A stretch of 8,606 nucleotides of DNA from Flavobacteriales bacterium (GTDB lineage Bacteria; Bacteroidota; Bacteroidia; Flavobacteriales_E; Vicingaceae). The position numbers and the translations under genes are program-made. The stretch's first letter is position 1, and the number at the start of each line of letters is the position of its first letter. The DNA is taken from contig JAJCYN010000220.1 of assembly GCA_029262915.1 (NCBI GenBank), positions 1-8,606 of the forward strand. Reading direction: 5' to 3'. Below, one piece after another: positions 1 through 7,000 of this stretch. The notes below the pieces were generated by a model that saw only the letters and a list, made by a program, of their open reading frames with translations, did not search any database and had not been told where the DNA came from.

Positions 1-588
1 ACACTGTTCATTAAATTTCACAAATTCTTTTGAAAGTCGCACTGGATTAATTTTTCGTTGTCCAGATTTTACTTCGTTAATAAATTGATCTCCTGGAATT
101 CCTATTATATGTTCTTCAATTAATGTGTTTTTAAAATAGATGTAATTAATTTTATTGGGAGAAAAATGATGCTCTAATTCTAATCCATAAACACGAGATG
201 CATCAGCTATTTTTATATAGTAGTAATCGTAATTATCATTTAACTGATTTAAAATTTTAATCCGAAAAGGTTTAGAATTTCCATAACTACAAAAATCAAC
301 ACCATCAACCGTAAGATGATCTACTTTACTACCGTCAGAAATTAGTAATCGATAAATTTCAACCAATCCTGAATACAAATAATCCATCTCATTTGTGTTA
401 AATACCACCCTATTCCAAAGAGTAGGTTCTCCTTTTGCATTTTCTAAAGGGATTAATTCGGAATACCTTAATAAGTCTTCATATTGCAATGGAATTTCAA
501 GGCTTCTCGAATATTTTATTAAGTAATCGTTTAATTCCGTTTTAATCTTAAAAAATGGTTTTTTATATTCTATTTTATTAAATTTCAT
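1..588 (-). CDS. Uncharacterised protein, C-terminus cut by window edge
   Basis: An open minus-strand frame starts at an ATG (complement of 586-588) and stays open for 196 codons to the left edge, so the 3' end is missing. The translation begins MKFNKIEYKKPFFKIKTE and has no signal peptide or membrane segment, so it is probably cytoplasmic. It is rich in Tyr, Asn, Ile and Lys. Notable patches are a Tyr-rich run (NDNYDYYYIKIAD) in the middle and IEEHIIGIPGDQFI near the visible end. The fully open frame with ordinary composition across 588 nt supports a real gene. It diverges from the SDR/peptidase operon, with 54 nt between the two start codons. I have only a weak impression of similar uncharacterised Bacteroidota proteins and do not assign a function. 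The missing C-terminal part could carry the diagnostic domain. Confidence 0.8.
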   Translation of the reverse strand, partial: MKFNKIEYKKPFFKIKTELNDYLIKYSRSLEIPLQYEDLLRYSELIPLENAKGEPTLWNRVVFNTNEMDYLYSGLVEIYRLLISDGSKVDHLTVDGVDFCSYGNSKPFRIKILNQLNDNYDYYYIKIADASRVYGLELEHHFSPNKINYIYFKNTLIEEHIIGIPGDQFINEVKSGQRKINPVRLSKEFVKFNEQC

Positions 589-596
589 AAGAAAGA

Positions 597-604
597 TAAA
601 GGTA
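597..604 (-). promoter_or_regulatory. Candidate -7 element for the leftward gene
   Basis: Read on the minus strand this is TACCTTTA, one base off the Bacteroidota -7 consensus TAnnTTTG, and it lies 8 nt upstream of the leftward ATG. No TTTG-type -33 box is visible at the expected distance. The short leader makes this weak. It is the mirror image of the plus-strand element at 613-620. Confidence 0.25.
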
Positions 605-612
605 TAAAATAT

Positions 613-620
613 TACCTTTG
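613..620 (+). promoter_or_regulatory. Candidate -7 promoter element for the SDR/peptidase operon
   Basis: TACCTTTG matches the Bacteroidota sigma factor -7 consensus TAnnTTTG exactly and sits 22 nt upstream of the ATG at 643, a plausible distance. No TTTG-like -33 box is visible about 19 bp upstream, so the assignment rests on the -7 match and position only. Its TACCTTT part is one arm of a perfect 7-bp inverted repeat (598-604 and 613-619). Confidence 0.4.
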
Positions 621-642
621 AATAATAACTTAAAATTTACAG

Positions 643-1434
643 ATGGACTTAGATTTAATAGGAAAAAATGCTATTGTTTGTGGTAGCACACAAGGAATAG
701 GAAAAGCTATTGCAATAGAGTTAGCTTCACTTGGAGCTAACATTATTCTAATTGCAAGAAATGGAGAAAAATTAAATACAGTTTGTGGAGAATTAGATAC
801 TTCTAAAGGTCAAGAACATCATTATTTAACGGCAGATTTTTCAATTCCACCTCAATTAAAATTAATTGTTGAAGATTATATTGAAACCAACAACGTTGAA
901 ATTAATATTTTAATAAATAACACTGGAGGACCTGCTGGAGGACCAATTGAAAATGCCAAATCAGATGAATTTATCCATACTTTTTCTAACCATTTAATCT
1001 GTAACCATATTTTAATGCAAGCAGTTAAGGAAAGTATGAAAAAAAGTGGTTATGGAAGAATCATAAATATTATTTCAACCTCTGTTAAACAACCTTTAAA
1101 TGGACTTGGAGTCTCAAATACCATTAGAGGAGCTGTTGCCAGTTGGGCTAAAACTTTAGCCAATGAACTTGGGGAATTTGGTATTACAGTGAACAACGTA
1201 CTGCCTGGAGCTACTGATACCGTTCGTTTAAAATCCATTATAGAAAATAAAGCTGAAAAAACCGGAAAAGATGTAGAGGCTATTAAACAAGAGATGGCAA
1301 ATATCGTCCCTATGAAACGTATTGCTCAGCCAGAAGAAGTGGCAAATGCCGTAGCGTTTTTAGCCTCGCCAGCCGCAAGCTACATTAATGGAATTAATGT
1401 TCCTGTAGATGGTGGTAGAACTAAGAGTTTATAG
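643..1434 (+). CDS. SDR-fold oxidoreductase-like protein with altered active site
   Basis: This is a full-length (263 aa) short-chain dehydrogenase/reductase-fold protein, presumably cytosolic and binding NAD(P). Visible motifs are the dinucleotide-binding loop CGSTQGIG (residues 13-20, canonical TGxxxGIG with Thr replaced by Cys), NNTGG (92-96, canonical NNAG), a Ser at the catalytic Ser position (S145 in IISTS), and the C-terminal INVPVDGG (250-257) typical of FabG-like SDRs. The YxxxK catalytic pair is missing: by alignment the Tyr falls on S158 and the Lys on R162 in GVSNTIRGAV. The NNTGGPAGGP stretch resembles a known SDR-like subgroup (NNxGGPPPG) annotated as 3-oxoacyl-ACP reductase-like without a perfect catalytic tetrad. 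Calling it a reductase is therefore by homology only, and the substrate is unknown. It is the first gene of an operon with the peptidase 2 nt downstream. The ATG is chosen because the Rossmann strand begins right after it. Confidence 0.9.
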   Translation: MDLDLIGKNAIVCGSTQGIGKAIAIELASLGANIILIARNGEKLNTVCGELDTSKGQEHHYLTADFSIPPQLKLIVEDYIETNNVEINILINNTGGPAGGPIENAKSDEFIHTFSNHLICNHILMQAVKESMKKSGYGRIINIISTSVKQPLNGLGVSNTIRGAVASWAKTLANELGEFGITVNNVLPGATDTVRLKSIIENKAEKTGKDVEAIKQEMANIVPMKRIAQPEEVANAVAFLASPAASYINGINVPVDGGRTKSL

Positions 1435-1436
1435 AA

Positions 1437-2060
1437 ATGAAGTATTACTTATCATCTTATAAATTCGGGAATAATACCGAGCAATTGAAAAAGATGATTT
1501 CTCAAAATAATAAGATTGGACATATTAATAATGCTGTCGATTTTGTTGGGAGAGATTCAGATAAAGCGACTAAAAATCAAAAAGAAGAAATAGCATTTCT
1601 TAATGATTTGGGATTTGAAACTGAAGTTCTGAATTTACAAGATTACTTTGGAAAAGAAGATAAATTAAGGAGTAAAATAAGTTCATTAGGAGCTTTATGG
1701 GTTTGTGGAGGCAATACTTTTGTACTACGACAAGCTATGAGGTTAAGTGGTTTTGAAAACATATTTAACGAGCTAGTAGTTAAAGATGATTTCCTTTATG
1801 CAGGTTATAGTGCTGGAATCTGTATTCTTACTACTTCTTTAAAACCAATTGACCATGTTGATGATCCATATAATTTTCCTTATAAAGAAATTAACGAACC
1901 TATTTGGGAAGGGCTAGGAATTTTTGATTATTCGTTTATGCCTCATTATGACTCTAATCATCCTGAATCTAAGGATATTGAGAAAGAAATACAAAGATGT
2001 ATTGATAATAAATGGTTGTTTAAAGCATTAAGAGATGGTGAAGTAATTATAATACCGTAA
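1437..2060 (+). CDS. Peptidase S51 family protein (peptidase E-like, type 1 glutamine amidotransferase-like fold)
   Basis: This 207-aa protein has no signal peptide and is probably cytosolic. Family S51 enzymes are serine peptidases (peptidase E hydrolyses Asp-X dipeptides; cyanophycinase is a relative). Visible motifs are WVCGGNTFVLRQAM (residues 88-101), the nucleophile elbow GYSAG (123-127, candidate Ser125), and MPHYDSNHPES (168-178), where H170 is the likely catalytic His. The N-terminal MKYYLSSYKFGN is typical of the peptidase E-like branch. The C-terminus ends at DGEVIIIP, slightly short of relatives that usually continue for several residues after the equivalent of DGEVIIV. The start lies 2 nt after the SDR stop, so the two are almost certainly co-transcribed. 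The 3' end overlaps the convergent TonB gene by 14 bp. Substrate specificity cannot be read from the sequence. Confidence 0.88.
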   Translation: MKYYLSSYKFGNNTEQLKKMISQNNKIGHINNAVDFVGRDSDKATKNQKEEIAFLNDLGFETEVLNLQDYFGKEDKLRSKISSLGALWVCGGNTFVLRQAMRLSGFENIFNELVVKDDFLYAGYSAGICILTTSLKPIDHVDDPYNFPYKEINEPIWEGLGIFDYSFMPHYDSNHPESKDIEKEIQRCIDNKWLFKALRDGEVIIIP

Positions 2061-2790
2061 AAACAATTGGTACCGAGTATGGTACACTTACTTTTTTTCC
2101 ATAATTTTTACCTGGTATTAAATTGGGTAATGTTTTAACTGCATTATATGCTTGTCTTATCAATTCTTTAGGAATTTTCTTATCGCCTTCATTTAAAACC
2201 TTTACCTTATCTATTTCTCCTTTCTTGTTGATCTCAAAATAAACATATACTTTATAGACTCCTTCCCCTTTCATTTTTATTACTTCAGGAATACGAATGT
2301 TTTTGCTAAAATGTTTGTACATTTTTTCTTGTGTACATTGTTTCCTTTCCTCCTCATTTTTTGCATCAGCACAATCTTTATAATGTGGCCATTTTTGAGG
2401 CATAAATACTGGAGGGGTTGGTTCATCTATCGGTTCAACTGTCCCCCATTCGCTTTCTTTAAATTCCGGTTTTGGCTCTTCTTTCTTTTCTTTTTTTTCT
2501 TCCTCTATTTCCTTATGATCATCTGGAACGATTTCATAATCCTCGGATTTAGATTTTGTTTCTTCCTGTTTTTCTTCAATCACTTCTTCTTTTTCCTTTT
2601 CAAAAGGAGGTACATAATCGAAATCTTCCTCTATTTCTTCAACAATAACGCCTCCTAAATCAGCTATTCGTGTTGGAAAAGTCCACTCAAAAGCCAATAA
2701 AGTTAGCCCACAAGCTATTATTAATCCTAACTGAAAAAAAATTCCTCTTAATTTTTCTAATTTTTTATTTTTCTTCTTAAAATGGTTCAT
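2047..2790 (-). CDS. TonB-family energy transducer with long Glu/Lys-rich linker
   Basis: This 247-aa protein is predicted to sit in the inner membrane and span the periplasm, passing proton-motive-force energy to outer-membrane TonB-dependent receptors. A short basic cytoplasmic N-terminus (MNHFKKKNKKLEK) is followed by one membrane segment (about residues 15-36, ending LLAFEW, a Bacteroidota TonB hallmark). A highly charged linker follows (about 50-110, dominated by Glu and Lys), and then a TonB C-terminal domain (about 155-247) with YFEINKKGEIDKVKV, PGKNYGKKVSVPY and a final PIVFTVL. The usual MPxWxPG motif appears as LPNLIPG (221-227), with Leu in place of Trp. Before the domain there is a Cys pair, C140 and C152 (CX11C), of a type I recall from other flavobacterial TonB-like proteins. 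It is the second gene of an operon, 19 nt after its paralogue. Its 3' end overlaps the convergent peptidase gene. Confidence 0.88.
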   Translation of the reverse strand: MNHFKKKNKKLEKLRGIFFQLGLIIACGLTLLAFEWTFPTRIADLGGVIVEEIEEDFDYVPPFEKEKEEVIEEKQEETKSKSEDYEIVPDDHKEIEEEKKEKKEEPKPEFKESEWGTVEPIDEPTPPVFMPQKWPHYKDCADAKNEEERKQCTQEKMYKHFSKNIRIPEVIKMKGEGVYKVYVYFEINKKGEIDKVKVLNEGDKKIPKELIRQAYNAVKTLPNLIPGKNYGKKVSVPYSVPIVFTVL

Positions 2791-2799
2791 AGTAGTAGT
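2683..2799 (-). repeat. TonB anchor duplication, copy in the downstream paralogue
   Basis: This segment covers codons 1-36 plus 9 nt of leader and is the paralogous copy of 3383-3499. By hand alignment the coding part matches at about 89 of 108 positions, and 32 of 36 residues are identical. The leaders are ACTACTACT and ACTACTGCT just before the ATG. Similarity falls off sharply after the FEW at the end of the membrane segment. Confidence 0.75.
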
Positions 2800-2809
2800 T
2801 TATAGTTAG

Positions 2810-3490
2810 TTAATTCAATTTAAAAGAAATTCGAAAATTATAACTTACATTCACAGTTTTTCCTCGTTGTTTCCCTGGAGACCAATTTGGCATAGCTTTT
2901 ACCACACGTACTGCTTCTCTATCTATAGTTTCACTTACTCCTCTTAAAATTTTAACCTTCTTTATTTCCCCTTTTTTATTTATTAAAAATTTTAAATAAA
3001 CCGTTCCTTCAATTCCAGCAGATTTGTCTATACTAGGATAATTTAAATTATCTCTTAAATATTTTAATCGGGCTTTTTCTCCTCCAATAAATTGAGGCAT
3101 TTTTTCTACGATAGTAAAAATTTCGGGAGTTTTAGGAGTGGTATTTGTTTCAGTCAAATCTGGAACAAAATCTGGTAGTTCGTTTGGATCGATTGCCGGA
3201 CTTGGGTCAATTTCAGATGTGTTATCATCTATTATGTCTATTTGATCCGGATTAAATGTTGTTGGAATAATTTTTACTTTAGGCTTTTCGGGAGGATTCT
3301 GAAAAGTAATTGGAGGTACATCAATATCGATTTCAATTACTGGTAATTGACAATCAGGCGGTTCTATAACATAAGAAGATTTCCATTCAAAAGCCAATAA
3401 TATTAACCCTCCGGCTATAATTAATCCTAGTTGAAAGAAAATGCCTCGCAATTTTTCTAATTTCTCATTTTTCTTAGTGAAATGGTTCAT
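2810..3490 (-). CDS. TonB-family energy transducer, canonical Bacteroidota type
   Basis: This 226-aa TonB protein is the first gene of the tandem pair. The layout is a basic cytoplasmic start (MNHFTKKNEKLEK), one membrane segment (about 15-36, ending LLAFEW), a Pro/Asp/Ile-rich periplasmic linker (about 40-120), and a canonical TonB C-terminal domain (about 125-226). The domain carries MPQFIGGE (131-138), NYPSIDKSAGIEGTVYLKF (150-168), NKKGEIKKVKILRG (171-184), EAVRVVKAMPNWSPGKQRGK (182-201 approximately) and a closing SFKLN. These are the standard landmarks of Bacteroidota TonB. No exbB or exbD homologue is in the window, so the motor partners must be encoded elsewhere. A candidate operator palindrome lies 22 bp upstream of the ATG. 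It should act on TonB-dependent receptors, but the cognate receptor is not evident here. Confidence 0.92.
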   Translation of the reverse strand: MNHFTKKNEKLEKLRGIFFQLGLIIAGGLILLAFEWKSSYVIEPPDCQLPVIEIDIDVPPITFQNPPEKPKVKIIPTTFNPDQIDIIDDNTSEIDPSPAIDPNELPDFVPDLTETNTTPKTPEIFTIVEKMPQFIGGEKARLKYLRDNLNYPSIDKSAGIEGTVYLKFLINKKGEIKKVKILRGVSETIDREAVRVVKAMPNWSPGKQRGKTVNVSYNFRISFKLN

Positions 3491-3499
3491 AGCAGTAGT
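3383..3499 (-). repeat. TonB anchor duplication, copy in the upstream paralogue
   Basis: This is the partner of 2683-2799: 36 codons of cytoplasmic tail and membrane anchor plus 9 leader bases. Residue differences lie at positions 5, 9, 27 and 30 only, most nucleotide differences are synonymous or conservative, and the reading frame is intact in both copies. Confidence 0.75.
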
Positions 3500-3512
3500 A
3501 TTTTGAAGTTAG

Positions 3513-3530
3513 TACAGTTACATAACTGTA
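3513..3530. promoter_or_regulatory. 18-bp palindrome upstream of the tonB pair (candidate operator or 5'-UTR hairpin)
   Basis: TACAGTTA and TAACTGTA form perfect 8-bp inverted arms around a 2-bp centre (CA). The element is 22 bp upstream of the first TonB ATG and 50 bp upstream of the divergent lipoprotein ATG. A second small inverted repeat (ATACT-TTT-AGTAT, 3537-3549) lies beside it. The symmetry and position suit a dimeric regulator. In a leftward transcript the arms could also form a hairpin, although a 2-nt loop is too tight without opening the inner pairs. No convincing TAnnTTTG element was found in this 90-bp region, so the promoter is not placed. Confidence 0.4.
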
Positions 3531-3580
3531 TTTTATATACTTTTAGTATTTAGATGTAGAATTAATATTATTTCCATAAT

Positions 3581-4024
3581 ATGAGAGGGCTTATTTATAC
3601 TTATTCGTTTTTACTTATTCTGTTTAGCTGTAAAACTGCTGAAGAGGTGAAATCAGTATCTAATATTAATGTAGATAATAAAAGATATGCCGTTGGTAAA
3701 GGAGGTGGATTTACAGGTGCTTATGATGAATATATTTTAAATGAAGATGGTAAAGTGTATAAATACGATTTTAAGTACGATAGGGAGATTTTTTTTAAAG
3801 AGCTCAGTAAAGCTGATTTGGTTTATTTATTAGAAAAAATCGAAACTCTTAGTCTTGATGGTATTGAAATAAACCAACCTGGAAATATCTCCTATTATAT
3901 CGATGTTAGAATAGGAAAAGCTTCTATCAACAAAATTGTTTGGGGAGCAAACCTATATTACGCCCCAAATAATTTAATTGAATTTCATAAAGAACTCTTT
4001 ACAAAACTCTCAGAACGAGAATAG
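3581..4024 (+). CDS. Small predicted lipoprotein of unknown function
   Basis: This 147-aa protein begins with a lipoprotein signal sequence: one Arg, a hydrophobic stretch (residues 4-15), and a lipobox ending in LFSC with Cys17 as the lipidated residue. The mature protein starts CKTAEEV. Beyond a short linker it has KGGGFTGAYDEYILNEDGKVY (approximately residues 40-60), a pattern I associate with small flavobacterial lipoproteins of unknown role. Next come charged segments with a likely helix (KELSKADLVYLLEKIETL) and a short beta-rich stretch ending in IVWGANLYY. It diverges from the TonB pair, sharing a 90-bp upstream region. It converges with the metalloprotease gene, with no base between the two stop codons. 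The function is unknown. Membrane attachment in the cell envelope is inferred from the lipobox only. Confidence 0.85.
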   Translation: MRGLIYTYSFLLILFSCKTAEEVKSVSNINVDNKRYAVGKGGGFTGAYDEYILNEDGKVYKYDFKYDREIFFKELSKADLVYLLEKIETLSLDGIEINQPGNISYYIDVRIGKASINKIVWGANLYYAPNNLIEFHKELFTKLSERE

Positions 4025-7000
4025 CTAGTTTTTAACTACTTTGCTAATGTAGGTACTTTTACCTGAAGTAAGTTTTACAAAATAAATACCATTAGGTTGA
4101 TTAGCAATATTAACATTAAGTCGGTTTGTTCCTGAAGCTACCGATTTAGTTTTTGAAACAACAACACTTCCTAACATATTGTACAGTTCTAATTCTACTT
4201 CTTGGTTTCCATTAGAAATAAATTCTATTACAAAGACACCTGCATTGGGGTTAGGATAAACTCCTAAATTCTCAATAACATCATGTTCCTCTACACCAAC
4301 CGGAGTCTGAGAAAAAACGATGTTATCTATATAAGCATTGTCTCCTTCACTCCCAAGTATTGACAGAGGATCCGCAGCCTCACTAAACCCCATTCTTGTT
4401 TCAAACACCATCTCAAATTGTGTTCCTGCATAAGCATTTAAATTAACAGATTGTGTAACAAAAGGATCTCCTATTTCGGTAACGGGGTTGTAGGTGCCAC
4501 CTATTTGAGTTCCGTTTACAACAATCCTTAAACTACTAGCTGCAGGAATAGATTGTCCAAATTGAAAGTTGTACGCTTGTGACATTGTTTGTCTTAAATC
4601 AAAAGATAAACTAGCAGCAGTCCAACCTGTAGCATCTACACAAAACTTTGAAAACGCAGCAAACTCCATATTATTACTCCAGAAGTTAGCAGTATCCAAA
4701 TTAGGGGTAATTCCTGAATTTAACGGGTCTCCTCCTGTCATTCTTAAAGCAAAATTACCTGTTGCTGCAGAAGCATTTGAAACCGAAACATCCGATTCTA
4801 TATTATTGATAAGAATCGTTGTGTCAAGTACTGCAGTACTATTTTCAAAAGTTACTACATCATTATCGAACAACGGAAAAGGATGCTTTATACTGTACCC
4901 ATTAATTGCATCATTACCATTTATATTGTCAATTGCAAAAGCGGTCCAAGCATCCAAACTATGTGTTCCATTCGTGGAAAGATCAACAGGATTAGTAAAA
5001 GTGTAAACCACGGTATCTTCAGCAAACAAGGTAGTTCCTAACGTCAGTGTTTCCATAACAACTGTTCCTCCATTTAATTGGAACGCAACATCAATATTGG
5101 TTCCTGCAGTTAGTGAATCACATCCCAAAAATTGAACTGCGACTTGTACGTTTTCAGCATTGGTAAGGTAACATCCAGAAATTGGTGATAAAATGTTTAT
5201 CAAGGCGACATCCACATTCTGTTGTAATTTGTTTTCAATTTGTACATTAACAACACTGTCATTTAATGGTTGTCCATCTAAGTTGTATTTTACCCACGAA
5301 CTCAGGTTGTGCATCCCTATAGTAGAAAAATCAGCCGTAGTAGTAAATGTATAAGTTAATGTATCTCCAGCGTTAAAGACACTCCCCAAGGTAATTACTT
5401 CGTTTATTATTGCACCTCCATCAAGTTGAAAAGCAACTGGAATAGTATCTCCTGCTAACAAATTAATAGAACATCCATTGTTTCTAATTTTAACGGTCAC
5501 ATTTTCAGCATTGGTTAATCCACAAGCCGTAGCAGGAGATTCTATTGCCAAAACTGTTAAATCATTATCCTCTATTGGAAAACCAACTCCAACAGCAGCC
5601 CATGCTTTCGAAGTCTCTATAACAGCATTAGAGCAGTTACCATATAGATCTATAGCCGATTGTATCGCTCCATTACGTGCATCTACATATTCTGATGATT
5701 GAGTTAAATAAACTGATAGGTTCCGATAAGCAATTGCTGCTGCAGTATCTATACCTAAACCAGTAATATTATAAGCATCTCCATTATCGTTTGTTCCACT
5801 TCCACCAACAGAAAGTAAATAAAACCAATGGTTTTGTATTCCACTATTAGAATGAACCCCTCCATTATCAGCACCTCCTAGTGGTGCCCAATTATTTCCG
5901 AAGTAAGTGTCAGGATCTCCTGCAGAATTAGGGTCAGACATCGATCTGAATCCATTTCCACTAACATCAAAATCTTCTCCTATAAACCAATCTGCATTTG
6001 TAGGATCAGCAAAAAATTCAATAGCAGCTCCAAAAATATCGCTAAACGATTCGTTTAATGCTCCTGACTCATCTTGATAAATTAAATTAGCTGTAAATTC
6101 TGTTACTCCATGAGTAATCTCATGTCCTCCAACATCTAATGAAGTTAATGCCGTAAAGTTTGTGCCATCTCCATCACCATAAGTCATCCTAATTCCATCC
6201 CAAAAAGCATTAGAAAAATTGGCATCATAATGTACATAACTCAAAAGAGTTGAACCAAGGTTATCATAGCTGTTTCTTCCGTGTTGACTTAAATAATAAT
6301 CATAAGTCATTTCTGCTGCCCAATGTGCATCAGTAGCAGCTTCATCTTGCTGTGCATTAACGTTATTCCAATTATTATCTGTATCTGTAAAATCAACTGC
6401 CAACGTATAATCCGTTCCTTGTTGCATATTATAAGTCTCTATTCCCCCTCCTCGAGCGTACTCTCTTAACCTAAAAGATGTAGGTGAAAGTGAATCTGTT
6501 TGAATAGACTGACTCCCGGCATATTTCGTCATTGCGGTACCCGCAACTTCGGTTGTATGAATTTTATTAAATGCATGAATAATTTCTCCCGTTAGTGCAT
6601 CAACAAATACATCTTGTTTTGCCAATGGTTGCTCAGAGTAAACTTCTACCTTATATGCTAACTTATAATTACTCCCAATTTGCGTAAAATACTTATCAAA
6701 ATAAATCAATTCTACTTTTGGATAGTAGGTGGCAGAAACATCGTTTTTTGTCTTTTTTAACAATTGTTCTGCTCTCGAGTTTTCCCACATATATTTTGTC
6801 GCATTTACATGAGCAATAGCCTTACTAACAGCTTTATTTGAGCTTAATGAAGCAATATTTCCATTAGCAATTTCTTTTACTAATTTTCCGTTAGACGAAA
6901 CTACTTTTTGATTTTTTTCGTGCACTAAATATTGTGCTCCATAAACCTCAATACTTTTATGATATTGTTGATACCGATAATTGGTAAACCCAAAATTATC

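Noticed and set aside
1050..1238. Minus-strand 62-codon frame inside the SDR gene
   Set aside because: It lies wholly within a well-supported SDR coding region and has no recognisable motif.
2047..2060. Possible frameshift or truncation of the S51 peptidase, as its C-terminus ends within the TonB gene overlap
   Set aside because: All catalytic motifs are present and the length is near the family norm. A short C-terminal difference is more likely than a disruption, and the other frames after the stop show no matching extension.
2311..2658. Plus-strand open frame coding a Phe-rich, membrane-like 115-aa protein
   Set aside because: It is the antisense of the Glu/Lys-rich TonB linker: GAA/AAA codons read backwards give TTC/TTT (Phe). 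The composition is fully explained by the TonB gene, which has clear homology.
4569..5006. Plus-strand 145-codon frame inside the metalloprotease gene
   Set aside because: It is antisense to the repeat and jelly-roll region of the protease, with no recognisable domain and no upstream signal.
5478..5702. Plus-strand 74-codon frame inside the metalloprotease gene
   Set aside because: It is antisense to the catalytic and first-repeat region, and nothing supports independent coding.
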